DNA from: Gemmataceae bacterium
GTDB lineage: Bacteria > Planctomycetota > Planctomycetia > Gemmatales > Gemmataceae
Direction: 5' to 3'
DNA length: 64,000 nucleotides
Assembly (NCBI GenBank): GCA_028288765.1
Contig: JAQGHQ010000317.1
Span: forward strand, 1 to 64,000
Shown: one piece after another, positions 19,476 through 29,429 of the stretch
Layout: every line of letters begins with the position of its first letter
Numbering within the stretch: position 1 is the first letter of the stretch
Translations under genes and position numbers: made by a program
The notes under the pieces: generated by a model
What the model saw: only the letters and a program-made list of their open reading frames with translations
Databases searched by the model: none
What the model was told of the DNA's origin: nothing

Positions 19476-20309
19476 ATGCCGGTCGTTTGTTCCCGGTCCT
19501 GGTTCCGGCCCGGTACTCGGTACTCGGCCCTGCTCACTCTGTCCGGAGTCGTCGGGTGTAGCCAGCCGGCGGCTCCCGCGGCCCCGAACGCGATCGTGGT
19601 TGCCGCGGACTCGCAGCCGGAGGCAACCCAGCTGCCGGCCGCGAGCCCGCCGCCCGCCGTGGCACTCACGCCCGCGGTCCCGTCGAACCCCGGCGCCCAA
19701 CCACCGGCCGCCCCGAAAGCAGACCCCCCTGCCCCGACCGGCTTCACCTTCCCGGCCGATACCGCGGGCAAGGCTCTGCCGCCGATCGTCGCCCCCCAGG
19801 CCCCGGCCCTCCCGCCGCCCGAGCGGTTCGGGATCGTGGCGAAAGTTCGCACCCTGCCGGCCCGGATCGTGAACCCCGAGCCGATCGGGAAGATCACCTA
19901 CGCCCCCCCGCCGCTGTTCCCGGCGAAACCCTCCGGGCTCATCCCTGTCGCACCCGCCGAACGGGTGCCGCTGGACATGGGAGTCGGAGCCACGGCCGTC
20001 CCCGCCCGGCCCGCCCTGCCGGACACCCCGGTCGCGACGACCAAGGCCCGCGACGTGAACTCGCCTCCCGACCTCGCCCCGCTCGCCCGCCCGCTCCCGG
20101 ACCGGGCGAGCCTCGACGACCCGACCGCCGAGCCGGGGAACGCCACCATCGTCAACTCCTCGCCGGTCGTTTCGCTCGTCCAGGCCGGGTTCCTGAAGGT
20201 CGGCCTGCCCGACCCGTTCGAGCTGGCCGACCAGGTGAAGCCGAAGGTCGTCCCGTCGGCCGAACCCGGCCTCTCGCCGGTCCCGGTGAACCCGCAACGG
20301 CCGAAGTGA
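19476..20309 (+). CDS. Pro-rich putative lipoprotein
   Basis: ATG 19476 after GGGGAGAGG; lipobox-like LSGVVGC then SQPAAPAAP. Confidence 0.72.
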   Translation: MPVVCSRSWFRPGTRYSALLTLSGVVGCSQPAAPAAPNAIVVAADSQPEATQLPAASPPPAVALTPAVPSNPGAQPPAAPKADPPAPTGFTFPADTAGKALPPIVAPQAPALPPPERFGIVAKVRTLPARIVNPEPIGKITYAPPPLFPAKPSGLIPVAPAERVPLDMGVGATAVPARPALPDTPVATTKARDVNSPPDLAPLARPLPDRASLDDPTAEPGNATIVNSSPVVSLVQAGFLKVGLPDPFELADQVKPKVVPSAEPGLSPVPVNPQRPK

Positions 20310-20382
20310 CATCCGGCGGTGCGTGCAGCCTTGGGCACACCGCTGGCCGGCCTTGGCGTGAAACCGAGAGGCCCTCTTCCTC

Positions 20383-20623
20383 CCCTCTCCCCGCCGGGTG
20401 CTTTGTCGAGATCCTCGGTCCGGCCTCGGTCTTCACCCCGACGGGGTGGGACAACATAGCCCGGGGCAACGCCCCGGGCGGGCCGGGCGGGCCGGAAGAG
20501 GAAGGTCGATGGCTCCGGGACCCGGGGCGGTGCCCTGGGCTATCCTGTCCCAGCCTTTCAGGCTGAAATCCCAGATCCGCCGATCGCTCGAGGGTTTCGC
20601 CAAAGCACCCAACGGGGAGAGGG
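20383..20623. repeat. composite inverted-repeat element, MITE-like (copy 1)
   Basis: Terminal inverted repeats CCTCTCCCCGYYGGGTGCTTTGKCGARAYCCTCG; nested hairpins in each arm; second copy at 30118-30341. Confidence 0.82.
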
Positions 20624-20685
20624 TCACAACCGATCGAGCCCAATAGCTGGCTCAGGTACGAGTCGCTTTTCACCCGCCGCCCGCC

Positions 20686-22446
20686 TTACTGGGCCGGGAA
20701 GACTGGCAAATCGAACGTGTGGAACGTCGCCTGCCCGCCGGCGTCGGTCACGCCGAGGATCACGTTCGCCGACGGGTCCGGGTAGTCGGCCGGTACGGCC
20801 CAAACGACCGCCCCGCCCTCCACTTTCATCCCTTCCGGTCCGGCGTCGAGACTGAGCTTCGCCCCGCCGCGCTTCGTCCAAACGTCCGGAACGTACCGGA
20901 ACTCCTGGCCCTTCCGCGCGACGGGCGGCCGGCTCACCACCACAAGGTAGTCGACCGCCGCCTTCGCGAGACTCCCCTTCAGGTCCACCTTCCGCAGGTA
21001 GACCCGGTCCCGGGCCGCCGGCAGGATCGCCAACACGTTCGTGAACGGGAGGAAAAACACATACCTGTCGAGGGCCTTGTGTGGTTCCTGGAACGGGTCG
21101 ATGAACCCCTGCGTCTCGGGCAGTTCCGGGTAGGTGAAGACCGGTCCCTGGCCCGGCGCGGCGTGGACCTGGAGTTCCGGGTACTTCCGCTCGGTCGGCC
21201 ACGTCCCGACCTTCTGTTCGCTCAGGGACAGGAAGAACGGGCCCTCCGCGGCCGGGACGTACCAAACCCCGTGTTTCCTCTCCCCGACCTCCTTCCCGTC
21301 GGGGCGGGCGATCATCCCGTTCCCGACCACCCGCTCCCCGTCGGCCCCGAGCATGGGCGGGTCGCACGGGCTCGGGTGAACCCCCCACCCGGTCGGCCGG
21401 ACCTGGAAGACGGTCGGGCGGCCGAGCCCCCCGGCCTTCGCGGCGAACGTCCGCCCGTCCTGCGCCGCCCAGACCCTCATCCCCGCTTCGGGCCAGAAGT
21501 TCGAGTTCTTGATCTCGGACCCCACGGCCCGCCGCATCGTCAGCACGTCGATCAGGAACAGCTCGCTGCCGTGCGGGAACTCCCCGGCGGCCACCAGGAG
21601 CGGGCCGTTCGACGCGGCCCCCATGCCCAGCCCCCGGAGCGGCCATTTCGACTGGAACGGGGCCGACAGGTCTTTCTCGAGCGTCGCCAGGGCGTACCGC
21701 TGGAGCACCTGTTGCTTCGGGTATCCGAGGACGAGATGGTTGAGCCCGGCGGCGAAGACGACGTCGTCGTCGGCAACGGGGAGGTACTTCGTCACCTTCC
21801 CCGCGGCCAGGTCGAGCACGGCCATCTGGCGCGCCGACTTCAAGTGCAGGAACAGGTACTTCCCGCCCCGGCCGACGCAGACCCCGTCGGCCGGGGCGGG
21901 AAGGGTGATCGCTGGCGCCGCCGAGGCCGGCGGGGGCCCCGGGTTTTTGGGCTCGGGCCGCGCCGGGGGGGCCACCGACTCCCCGGGGTTCCGGCCGGGA
22001 ACCCCCTTCGGGAGCCCCGCTCCCGCCGCGGGCCTGATATCGGGTGCCTTTTTGTCGTCGGGCTGGTTGGCTGCCGCCGGGTCGTCCTTGGAAAAGATCA
22101 ACCAGGCCGCTAGCCCGAACCCGCCGGCCAGGACGACCAGCCCGATCCCACCGGCGACGATGATCCCGACCATGCCCCCCTTGGAGCCCCCGGTATCCCG
22201 GCGGCGTGGGCGGTCGTCGTCATCATCGTCGTCGTCGTCCCGCCGGCGGGCCGGCCGCCTGGCCGGTTTCTTGCCCTTCGCGGCCGCCGGCTTCTTGTCG
22301 TCCGTGGCGGGTTTGGGACTGGTGCCGCCCGCGGCCGGGACGGTAAACCGCTCGCCACAGCCCGGGCAGTCGACCGCCTGCTCCCCGGCGGACTCGGTGA
22401 TCGGAATCGTGTCGCGGCAGTGCGGGCACTTGATGTCGATCAGCAC
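20686..22446 (-). CDS. zinc-ribbon / TM / propeller-like / Ig-like membrane protein (paralog 1)
   Basis: IKCPHCRDTIPITESAGEQAVDCPGCGERF; poly-Asp tract; TM GIIVAGGIGLVVLAGGFGLAAWLIF; GTG 22446 with upstream GGAGG. Confidence 0.8.
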   Translation of the reverse strand: MLIDIKCPHCRDTIPITESAGEQAVDCPGCGERFTVPAAGGTSPKPATDDKKPAAAKGKKPARRPARRRDDDDDDDDDRPRRRDTGGSKGGMVGIIVAGGIGLVVLAGGFGLAAWLIFSKDDPAAANQPDDKKAPDIRPAAGAGLPKGVPGRNPGESVAPPARPEPKNPGPPPASAAPAITLPAPADGVCVGRGGKYLFLHLKSARQMAVLDLAAGKVTKYLPVADDDVVFAAGLNHLVLGYPKQQVLQRYALATLEKDLSAPFQSKWPLRGLGMGAASNGPLLVAAGEFPHGSELFLIDVLTMRRAVGSEIKNSNFWPEAGMRVWAAQDGRTFAAKAGGLGRPTVFQVRPTGWGVHPSPCDPPMLGADGERVVGNGMIARPDGKEVGERKHGVWYVPAAEGPFFLSLSEQKVGTWPTERKYPELQVHAAPGQGPVFTYPELPETQGFIDPFQEPHKALDRYVFFLPFTNVLAILPAARDRVYLRKVDLKGSLAKAAVDYLVVVSRPPVARKGQEFRYVPDVWTKRGGAKLSLDAGPEGMKVEGGAVVWAVPADYPDPSANVILGVTDAGGQATFHTFDLPVFPAQ

Positions 22447-22633
22447 GAGAGATCCTCCGGTCGATCGGGGGAAGCTCATTCTTCCCAGCCAGGCTCGGGG
22501 ACACAACACCGCCTCCCGAGCCCAGTCCTCTCATCCAGGAACCCGGTGTCCGCACGGGTCCTTCTCGCCAAGCTGGGGGCGGCCGAACCCACGCGAGGAT
22601 TGCCCGGCTCGATACCACCGACGGCCCGCGGGG

Positions 22634-24730
22634 TCATCGGTCCGGGCGGTTGATCGCGACGATCCGGAACTTCTGTTCGACTGTAGTGGGGTTCTGGCCG
22701 GTCGGGTTGTCGGTCACCTGGATCCGGACCTCGACCGATTCCTCGGCGAAATCGGGGGACGGGGTCCAGACGATGTCCTTGTCGCGGAGCTCCATCCCGG
22801 GCGGGCCCGAGACCACCCGCGGCTGGGCCCGGCCGCGGCGGGTCCAGACCACCGGCGTGTACTTCCACTCCGCCCCGCGGTAGGCCGTGGTGGGCGGGTC
22901 GGACCCGATCACCAGATACTCCCCGCCGTGGCTTTTCAGGGCCGACTCGACGTTCACCTTGTGGAGCTCGATCGTATCGTTCGACGACGGCAGGACAGCC
23001 GCCAGACCGGCCGCGGGCCACAGGTGGACCCGCTGGTCGGCCGGGACGGGTTCGGCGACCTCGTCCGCGGTCCCGAGCCGGCGCGGGATTTTGACCGAGG
23101 GAAAGGCCCCGGCTCTCAGTGACGAATTGGCCAGGTGCAGGTGCAACCCCTCCCCGACCCGTCTGAGCGGAGTCTTCACCTCCAGGCTCAGGTAGAGCCC
23201 TTTCCCATGTGCCGTGGGGAACGTGTAGAAGTACTCATCCTCGACCTTCATGACCGGGGTTCCGTCCGGCTTGAATACGCCCCGCGAGGTGTAGACGAAC
23301 TCCCCGTCCGGGGACGGGGTAGCGAGCAGGGGCGGATCGCCGTCGGGGCGGAGCGGCCGCGCCTGACAGCTGCCGGGGTTGAACCGGAGGACGACCGCTC
23401 CCGATTCGCCAGCCACCCCGATGACCGTCCCGTCGTCCGAGGACCGGGCGTGGGCATTCCCGTCGGCCCGCTTCCACTCCGGGACCTGATACTTGGCGGT
23501 CTCCTTCAGGCTTGTCGCGTCGAGAACGCGGACGTCGCCCGCCCGCCCGCCCCCGGCCGAGAGTAGATAGACCGGTCCGTCCGAGCCGGCCCCGACCGCG
23601 ACCGCGTCCACACTCGGCATCCCGGACGGGCCCGCGGTCGTCTGCTCCAGCTCCCAGCTGAGCAGGTCGTATCGTTCGACCGTCCGGGTCTTTTTCTTGT
23701 ACACGAACAACTTGGCGGCCCCGGCGGCGAACAGGGCGTTCGGCTCCCCCTCCCCGAGGGAAATCGACTTGATCTGGTCGCCTTTGTTCGGATCCCTGAT
23801 CAGGTCGCCTTTGTTCGGATCGAAGACCACGAGTTCCGACCGGGACGGGATTCGGAGGAATAGATACCGCCCGCCCGCGCCGCGCCCGACCGCATCGAAC
23901 TTCCCCGGGAGCGCGACGACGTGCTCGCGCGGGCCCAGCTCGGTCGGACCGATCGGACCGGGCCGGGCGGCCGAGGCCATACCCGACGTGGGTCCCCGGC
24001 TCTGCTCGCCGATCCGGTCCCCGAGATGGCCGAGGACGCTGATCGCCACGAACGCCAGGAACGCCACCGCCCCCACAACCGTCAGGCCGAGACACCCGAT
24101 CACGCCGCACGCGGCCAGCGGCCGTGACTTCGCCGGGATCTCATCGCCGGCCGCGGGAACGTGCTCGCGCCGGGCCCCGGAGGGTGCCGGGAACGCGGGG
24201 CGAGACCGGGGAGGTGGCGGCGGCGGCGGCGAAGCGGAGCTCGCGCGTGGCGGGCGAACGGGGTACGCCCGCGGGAGGGGCTGTGGTTCGGCCGGGGACG
24301 GTGGCGGCCGCCGACCCGGTCGAGGTTCTTCCACCACCTCCACGTCCACGAACTCGGGCTCGATGGGCGGGCGGACCGGCTCGGCCACGGGCAGGTCCGG
24401 CCCGGCCGGCCCCGATACCGGCTCCGCAATGAGCGGAGCCACCGCGGCGACCGGGGTTGGTCCGGCAAGGTGAAGGTCGGGGCCGGCCGGTGAGTCCACG
24501 ATCTCGGCGAACAAGGGGTCGTCGAGGAGCGAATCGCGCCGGGCCGGGCGGCCGGCCGACTCGGCGGCGGGCCGCGGTTCGTCGAGCAGGGGATCGAGGC
24601 CGGACGGCGAAACCGGCGCGGGCGGAGGGGCGAGTGGATCGTCCGCGGTGGGCTGGGCTGCGCCTTCTCCCGGGCGGTGGGGGAGCTGGGGCAGGTCGTT
24701 ATCGTCGGGCCGGCGAGGCGGCGGGTTCAT
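22634..24730 (-). CDS. Pro-rich / TM / propeller-like / Ig-like membrane protein (paralog 2)
   Basis: 698 aa; TM CGVIGCLGLTVVGAVAFLAFVAISVL; C-terminus alignable to flanking paralogs. Confidence 0.78.
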   Translation of the reverse strand: MNPPPRRPDDNDLPQLPHRPGEGAAQPTADDPLAPPPAPVSPSGLDPLLDEPRPAAESAGRPARRDSLLDDPLFAEIVDSPAGPDLHLAGPTPVAAVAPLIAEPVSGPAGPDLPVAEPVRPPIEPEFVDVEVVEEPRPGRRPPPSPAEPQPLPRAYPVRPPRASSASPPPPPPPRSRPAFPAPSGARREHVPAAGDEIPAKSRPLAACGVIGCLGLTVVGAVAFLAFVAISVLGHLGDRIGEQSRGPTSGMASAARPGPIGPTELGPREHVVALPGKFDAVGRGAGGRYLFLRIPSRSELVVFDPNKGDLIRDPNKGDQIKSISLGEGEPNALFAAGAAKLFVYKKKTRTVERYDLLSWELEQTTAGPSGMPSVDAVAVGAGSDGPVYLLSAGGGRAGDVRVLDATSLKETAKYQVPEWKRADGNAHARSSDDGTVIGVAGESGAVVLRFNPGSCQARPLRPDGDPPLLATPSPDGEFVYTSRGVFKPDGTPVMKVEDEYFYTFPTAHGKGLYLSLEVKTPLRRVGEGLHLHLANSSLRAGAFPSVKIPRRLGTADEVAEPVPADQRVHLWPAAGLAAVLPSSNDTIELHKVNVESALKSHGGEYLVIGSDPPTTAYRGAEWKYTPVVWTRRGRAQPRVVSGPPGMELRDKDIVWTPSPDFAEESVEVRIQVTDNPTGQNPTTVEQKFRIVAINRPDR

Positions 24731-24864
24731 ACAGGCTCCGGAAGCGCGGGTCGTCAGGTGATTCTACCCAGACTACCCGGGCACCGGGAGTACCGACGGC
24801 CACGACTTGGGCGACGAGACCAGCTGGGACCGATGCCAGCCCGTCCCCACGATGAGAGCGTCTG

Positions 24865-27813
24865 CTACTCGCCCTTCGGGACCAGTGTGAACGAGTGGAA
24901 CACCTCCTGCCCGCTCGCGTCGGACACGGTCAGCAGGACCACCTCGGTCCCGGCCCAGTCCGCCGGGACGTCCCAGACGACCGACGTGCCGTCCACCTTC
25001 ATGCCCACCGGGCCGGATTCCAGCTTGATCTTCACCCCGCCCTTCTTCGATTTCACCCCGACAGCGTACTTGAACGCCTTTCCCGCCGCCGGGGCCGGCG
25101 GGCGAGTGGCGACGTACAGGAAATCGATTCCGGACTTCTCCATCTCGGCGTCCAGGTCGAACCTCGTCAGGATCAGCTTGTCGTCGGTCGGGGCGATCAA
25201 CCCGAGGAGTTTGCCGTCCGGACAGAACAGGATCCTCCTGTCGGTCGTCATCCCCCCGGGAAACGGTCCGCCTTCCCCGGTCGGGCTGGTCAGCCCGCAG
25301 TCCGGGAGCGTGACGAGCGGCCGGTCCTCCCCGAGCATGTGAACGGTCAGCTTGAGCGCGGCCGGGCGGTTCGGGTTGCGGAAATCGTTCGGCCCCCCCG
25401 CCTGGTTCACCACCAGATACGTCGGCCCATGCTGGGCCGGGACGCGGATTGCCGGTACCAGGCCCCCCGGCCGGCCGACCGGTTTCAGGTCCGGGGTCAG
25501 GAGCCCGGCCGAGGTCAAGAGGGTGCCGTCCTCGGCCGGGACGGCGGACGAGCGAGCGGCGCCCCACTCGGACTTGAGCCTCACCCCGCCGTCGAACAGG
25601 GTGTACACGATGAGCCCATTGATTCCCCACCGGGCGATCACCCGCCCGTCCGGGCTGGCCCGGAAGTAAACGGCCCCGCGGTCGAAGCCCATCCCCCCGG
25701 CGGGGGCGTTGGCCCCGACCTGGCCGGCATCGAGTTCCTTGAAGGTGGTGAAGTCGAGGAACGCGACCGCGGTCTGCTCGAACCCCGCGGGGCCGGTCCC
25801 CCCCTTCGCGTACTGGACGAGTAGGGGTCCGCCCGACGCCGCCCCGGCGGCCACGTGCCGAACCGTTCCGTCGAACGGAATTTTGGCCGTCGCCTCCTTT
25901 TCGAACGTCGTCAGATCGTACCGTGTGACCAGCCCGGTGTCCGGGTACGCGACGACCAGCTTGTTCATCCCGGCCGCGAACCGGACGGCCTCTGCGGCCA
26001 CGGGAATGTACTTGACCACCTTCGCGGTGTTCACGTCGAACACGGCGAGCTGGCGGGCGGCGGGCAGGTGCAAAATCCAGTACCGCCCGCCCCCCCCGGC
26101 GCACGCGTCGGCCACCCTTCCGGGGAGCTTCAGTTCGACCCGGTCTTCGGCGAGCGGGGCCGGCTTGATCCCGGCCGGGACCACCGCCGGCAGGGTCATC
26201 CGTCGCTTCGGCGGGCCGGGGGGCTTCGCGTCCGCGGCCGGGGGGAAACCGGGCGGGGGCATGGGCTGCGGGAACACCGGCGGTTGCGGCATGAGCGGCT
26301 GAGGGAACCCGGGCGGGAAGACCGGCGGGTCGAACGGCCGCGGGGGAGGTTGCATTCCCGGCCGGCCCGGGAGACCGGGCGGGAGACCGGGCAGCGGCAG
26401 GTCGTTTTCCGCCGGCGGCGGGGCGGGCTTGGGTTTCGGGTCGGTCTCCGCGTGCCCCGGCGGGGTGACCGCGATCGGCCCGCCCGCCTCGGCCGACTTG
26501 ATCGCGCTGCGAACGAACGACTGGACGGTCTCGGCCGGGACGGCCGCATTCGTCAGTGTTCCGGGGACCTGACTGACCACCCCGACCACCCGCCCGAGCG
26601 CGTCGGTCACCGGACCACCCGCGGCCCCGGCCGGCACCCCACCCCCGAGGAGGAACCACGGCCGCGTCCCGGCCGCCGTCCGCAGGCCGGTCACGGCCGT
26701 GTTGCCGACCACCACGGGCTTCGCGTCATCCCCAGGCGGGACGGCGAAGACGAACACCGGGTGTCTCTCCTTCACCGCGAGCGAGTCGCCGAGGGGGAGT
26801 GGGTCGGGCAGGTCGAACCCGGTCACCTGGAGCAAGGCGAGGTCCAGGTCCGGATCGGCCCCGAGGAGCTTCGCGGTCAGGGTGCGGGGTTCGGCCGTCC
26901 CGAGGCCGACTACCACCTGGAGCTTCGACACCGCCGCCGGCTTACGACCCTGGCCTACCGCGCGGGCGTTCGTCACCACCAGCCCCGGACCGGGGACGAA
27001 AAACCCGCTCGCCGTCGTCGTCTGGCCGTCAACGGCCTGAACTTTGACCGCAACGGTGGCGGCCTTCGCCTTCGCCGAAGCCGCGTCCGGGAGAGGCCCG
27101 GCGGGTTTCTCCGGCTTCGGCTTGTCGGCCTCCTTCGACGGGGTCGGGGCACCGGAGGTGTCGGTCGGTGTACTCTCCGAGTCGTCTTCCAGGTAGGTGT
27201 AAGCGACGTACCCGGCTACCGCGAGACCGGCCAGAAGGAACAGGGCTCCCGCGGCGACGACCGCCAGCAGCAGCCCGACTCCAGACCGGCGGGCCACCTC
27301 CTCCGCGTCGTCGCGTCGGTGGGCAGGACGGGCCCGCTTCGCGGCAGGTTTCGCGCCCGGCTCGGCGGTGGGGGTCGCGGCCGGCCTGGCTTTGGCCTTC
27401 CGGGGTAGGGGCGGCGCGTCGTCATCGAGAGGAAGCAGCTCGGCCGGCTTTGCAGGGGCGTTCTGCCCCGCCGGGGCGGCGGGTTTCGGAGGTAGCTCCG
27501 GCCTCTTCCCGAGGGGATCATGGGCGCCGGCAAGCCACTCGAAGAACGCCTTGTCCTTATCAGCCGCCGAGGTCGCGGCCGGGGTCGGAACGGGTTGGGG
27601 GCCCGGGGCCGCCGGCGCGGGGGTCGGTTGTGTTACGGGGAGAACAACCGCAGGCACGGCCGTCGCCGGGGGTGATTCGGCCGCCGCCTCGGGGGGGGTA
27701 ACCGGGGCAAAAACCAACTTGCACTTCGGGCAACGGACCTGCTTACCGGGCATGTCGGACACGACCCGGAGCGGGGCATCGCACCCCGGGCACGACACCT
27801 GGACGGGCGACAT
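24865..27813 (-). CDS. zinc-ribbon / TM / trypsin-HtrA-like (apparently inactive) / propeller-like / Ig-like protein (paralog 3)
   Basis: VSCPGCDAPLRVVSDMPGKQVRCPKCKLVF; TM LLLAVVAAGALFLLAGLAVAGYVAYTYL; protease-like LVVTNARAVGQG, DLALLQVTGF, PAGAAGGPVTDALGRVVGVVS; start ATG 27813. Confidence 0.83.
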   Translation of the reverse strand: MSPVQVSCPGCDAPLRVVSDMPGKQVRCPKCKLVFAPVTPPEAAAESPPATAVPAVVLPVTQPTPAPAAPGPQPVPTPAATSAADKDKAFFEWLAGAHDPLGKRPELPPKPAAPAGQNAPAKPAELLPLDDDAPPLPRKAKARPAATPTAEPGAKPAAKRARPAHRRDDAEEVARRSGVGLLLAVVAAGALFLLAGLAVAGYVAYTYLEDDSESTPTDTSGAPTPSKEADKPKPEKPAGPLPDAASAKAKAATVAVKVQAVDGQTTTASGFFVPGPGLVVTNARAVGQGRKPAAVSKLQVVVGLGTAEPRTLTAKLLGADPDLDLALLQVTGFDLPDPLPLGDSLAVKERHPVFVFAVPPGDDAKPVVVGNTAVTGLRTAAGTRPWFLLGGGVPAGAAGGPVTDALGRVVGVVSQVPGTLTNAAVPAETVQSFVRSAIKSAEAGGPIAVTPPGHAETDPKPKPAPPPAENDLPLPGLPPGLPGRPGMQPPPRPFDPPVFPPGFPQPLMPQPPVFPQPMPPPGFPPAADAKPPGPPKRRMTLPAVVPAGIKPAPLAEDRVELKLPGRVADACAGGGGRYWILHLPAARQLAVFDVNTAKVVKYIPVAAEAVRFAAGMNKLVVAYPDTGLVTRYDLTTFEKEATAKIPFDGTVRHVAAGAASGGPLLVQYAKGGTGPAGFEQTAVAFLDFTTFKELDAGQVGANAPAGGMGFDRGAVYFRASPDGRVIARWGINGLIVYTLFDGGVRLKSEWGAARSSAVPAEDGTLLTSAGLLTPDLKPVGRPGGLVPAIRVPAQHGPTYLVVNQAGGPNDFRNPNRPAALKLTVHMLGEDRPLVTLPDCGLTSPTGEGGPFPGGMTTDRRILFCPDGKLLGLIAPTDDKLILTRFDLDAEMEKSGIDFLYVATRPPAPAAGKAFKYAVGVKSKKGGVKIKLESGPVGMKVDGTSVVWDVPADWAGTEVVLLTVSDASGQEVFHSFTLVPKGE

Positions 27814-28158
27814 AAGCAACCTCGCGGGAGGGAGCGGCGCATGACGAGCGAGATTGTCGGACAGAAACCAGATTTTAAGCGACCGGCGACCCCGGCACAA
27901 GGATCTTATGCGGTCCGGCGGACGTGTCCGACCCTTCCCCAAGCCCTCTCCTTTGCCCCGGCCGAGTGGACGGCCCGGCAGTCGAAGATAGGGGCGGTGA
28001 TCCCCAAGGCGAAGGCGGCCGGAGCCGAAGGCACATGACCCCGGATAAGCCTGCCCCGCCCGCGGAGGGTTCGTAGCCCCTTCTGTTCGTCTTTCCCCAT
28101 CGCGCGTAATCTAACGGCCTCATCGCATCGGGCGATTGGACATCGTTCTGGAGCTAAC

Positions 28159-29373
28159 ATGCCCAAGATCAAAGTGAAAAACCCCGTCGTCGAGATGGAC
28201 GGCGACGAGATGACCCGCATCATCTGGCAGAAGATCCGCGAGAAGCTGATCCTGCCGTACCTCGACGTCGACCTCAAATACTTCGACCTGGGCATCGAGC
28301 ACCGCGACGCGACCGACGACAAGGTGACGTTCGAGTCCGCCGAGGCCACGAAGAAACACGGCGTGGCGGTGAAGTGCGCCACCATCACCCCGGACGAGGC
28401 CCGGGTGAAGGAATTCCACCTGAAGCGGATGTACCCGTCGCCCAACGGGACCATCCGGAACATCCTCAACGGCACCATCTTCCGCGAGCCGATCGTCTGC
28501 TCGAACGTGCCGCGGATCGTCAAGCACTGGGACAAGCCGGTGGTCGTCGCGCGGCACGGGTTCGGGGACCAGTACAAGGCCAGCGAGATCCTGTTCCCGG
28601 GGGCCGGCACGGTCAAGCTCGTGTACACGCCCGTCGACGGCGGCCCGGCGGTCGAGAAGGAAGTGTTCAAGGCCCCGGGGGGGGGCGTGACGATGGCGAT
28701 GTACAACCTGGACGACTCGATCCGGGGGTTCGCCCGCGCCTGCTTCAATTACGCGATCGGCCGCGACTACCCGGTCTACCTCTCGACGAAGAACACGATC
28801 CTCAAGGTCTACGACGGGCGGTTCAAGAACCTCTTTCAGGAGGTCTTTGACGCGGAGTTCAAGCCCCGGTTCGACGCCAAGAAGCTCACCTACGAGCACC
28901 GCCTGATCGACGACATGGTGGCCAGCAACCTGAAGTGGACCGGCGGCTACCTGTGGGCGTGCAAGAACTACGACGGCGACGTGCAGTCCGACACCGTCGC
29001 GCAGGGCTACGGCTCCCTCGGCCTGATGACGTCGGTGTTGATGAGCCCGGACGGCAAGACCGTCGAGGCGGAAGCCGCCCACGGCACCGTCACGCGGCAC
29101 TACCGGCTGCACCAGCAGGGGAAGCCGACCTCGACCAACCCGATCGCGTCGATCTACGCCTGGACCCGCGGCCTGATCTACCGGGGCAAGATGGACGACA
29201 CGCCGGACGTGGTCGCCTTCGCCACGACGCTGGAGACGGTGTGCGTGGATCTGGTCGAGGCCGGGAAGATGACGAAAGACCTCGCCCTCCTCATCAGCGA
29301 CAAGGCCCCGCACCTCACGACGGACGAGTACCTGGACGCGGTGGACGCGGAACTCAAGCGGCGGATGGGGTAG
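28159..29373 (+). CDS. icd: NADP-dependent isocitrate dehydrogenase (eukaryote-like homodimeric type)
   Basis: [52 protein letters not shown]. Confidence 0.95.
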   Translation: MPKIKVKNPVVEMDGDEMTRIIWQKIREKLILPYLDVDLKYFDLGIEHRDATDDKVTFESAEATKKHGVAVKCATITPDEARVKEFHLKRMYPSPNGTIRNILNGTIFREPIVCSNVPRIVKHWDKPVVVARHGFGDQYKASEILFPGAGTVKLVYTPVDGGPAVEKEVFKAPGGGVTMAMYNLDDSIRGFARACFNYAIGRDYPVYLSTKNTILKVYDGRFKNLFQEVFDAEFKPRFDAKKLTYEHRLIDDMVASNLKWTGGYLWACKNYDGDVQSDTVAQGYGSLGLMTSVLMSPDGKTVEAEAAHGTVTRHYRLHQQGKPTSTNPIASIYAWTRGLIYRGKMDDTPDVVAFATTLETVCVDLVEAGKMTKDLALLISDKAPHLTTDEYLDAVDAELKRRMG

Positions 29374-29429
29374 CGCCGGGGCGGGCAGGCGTGGGAGTGT
29401 GGTACAATCGAGCGATCGGAGGTGCTGCC

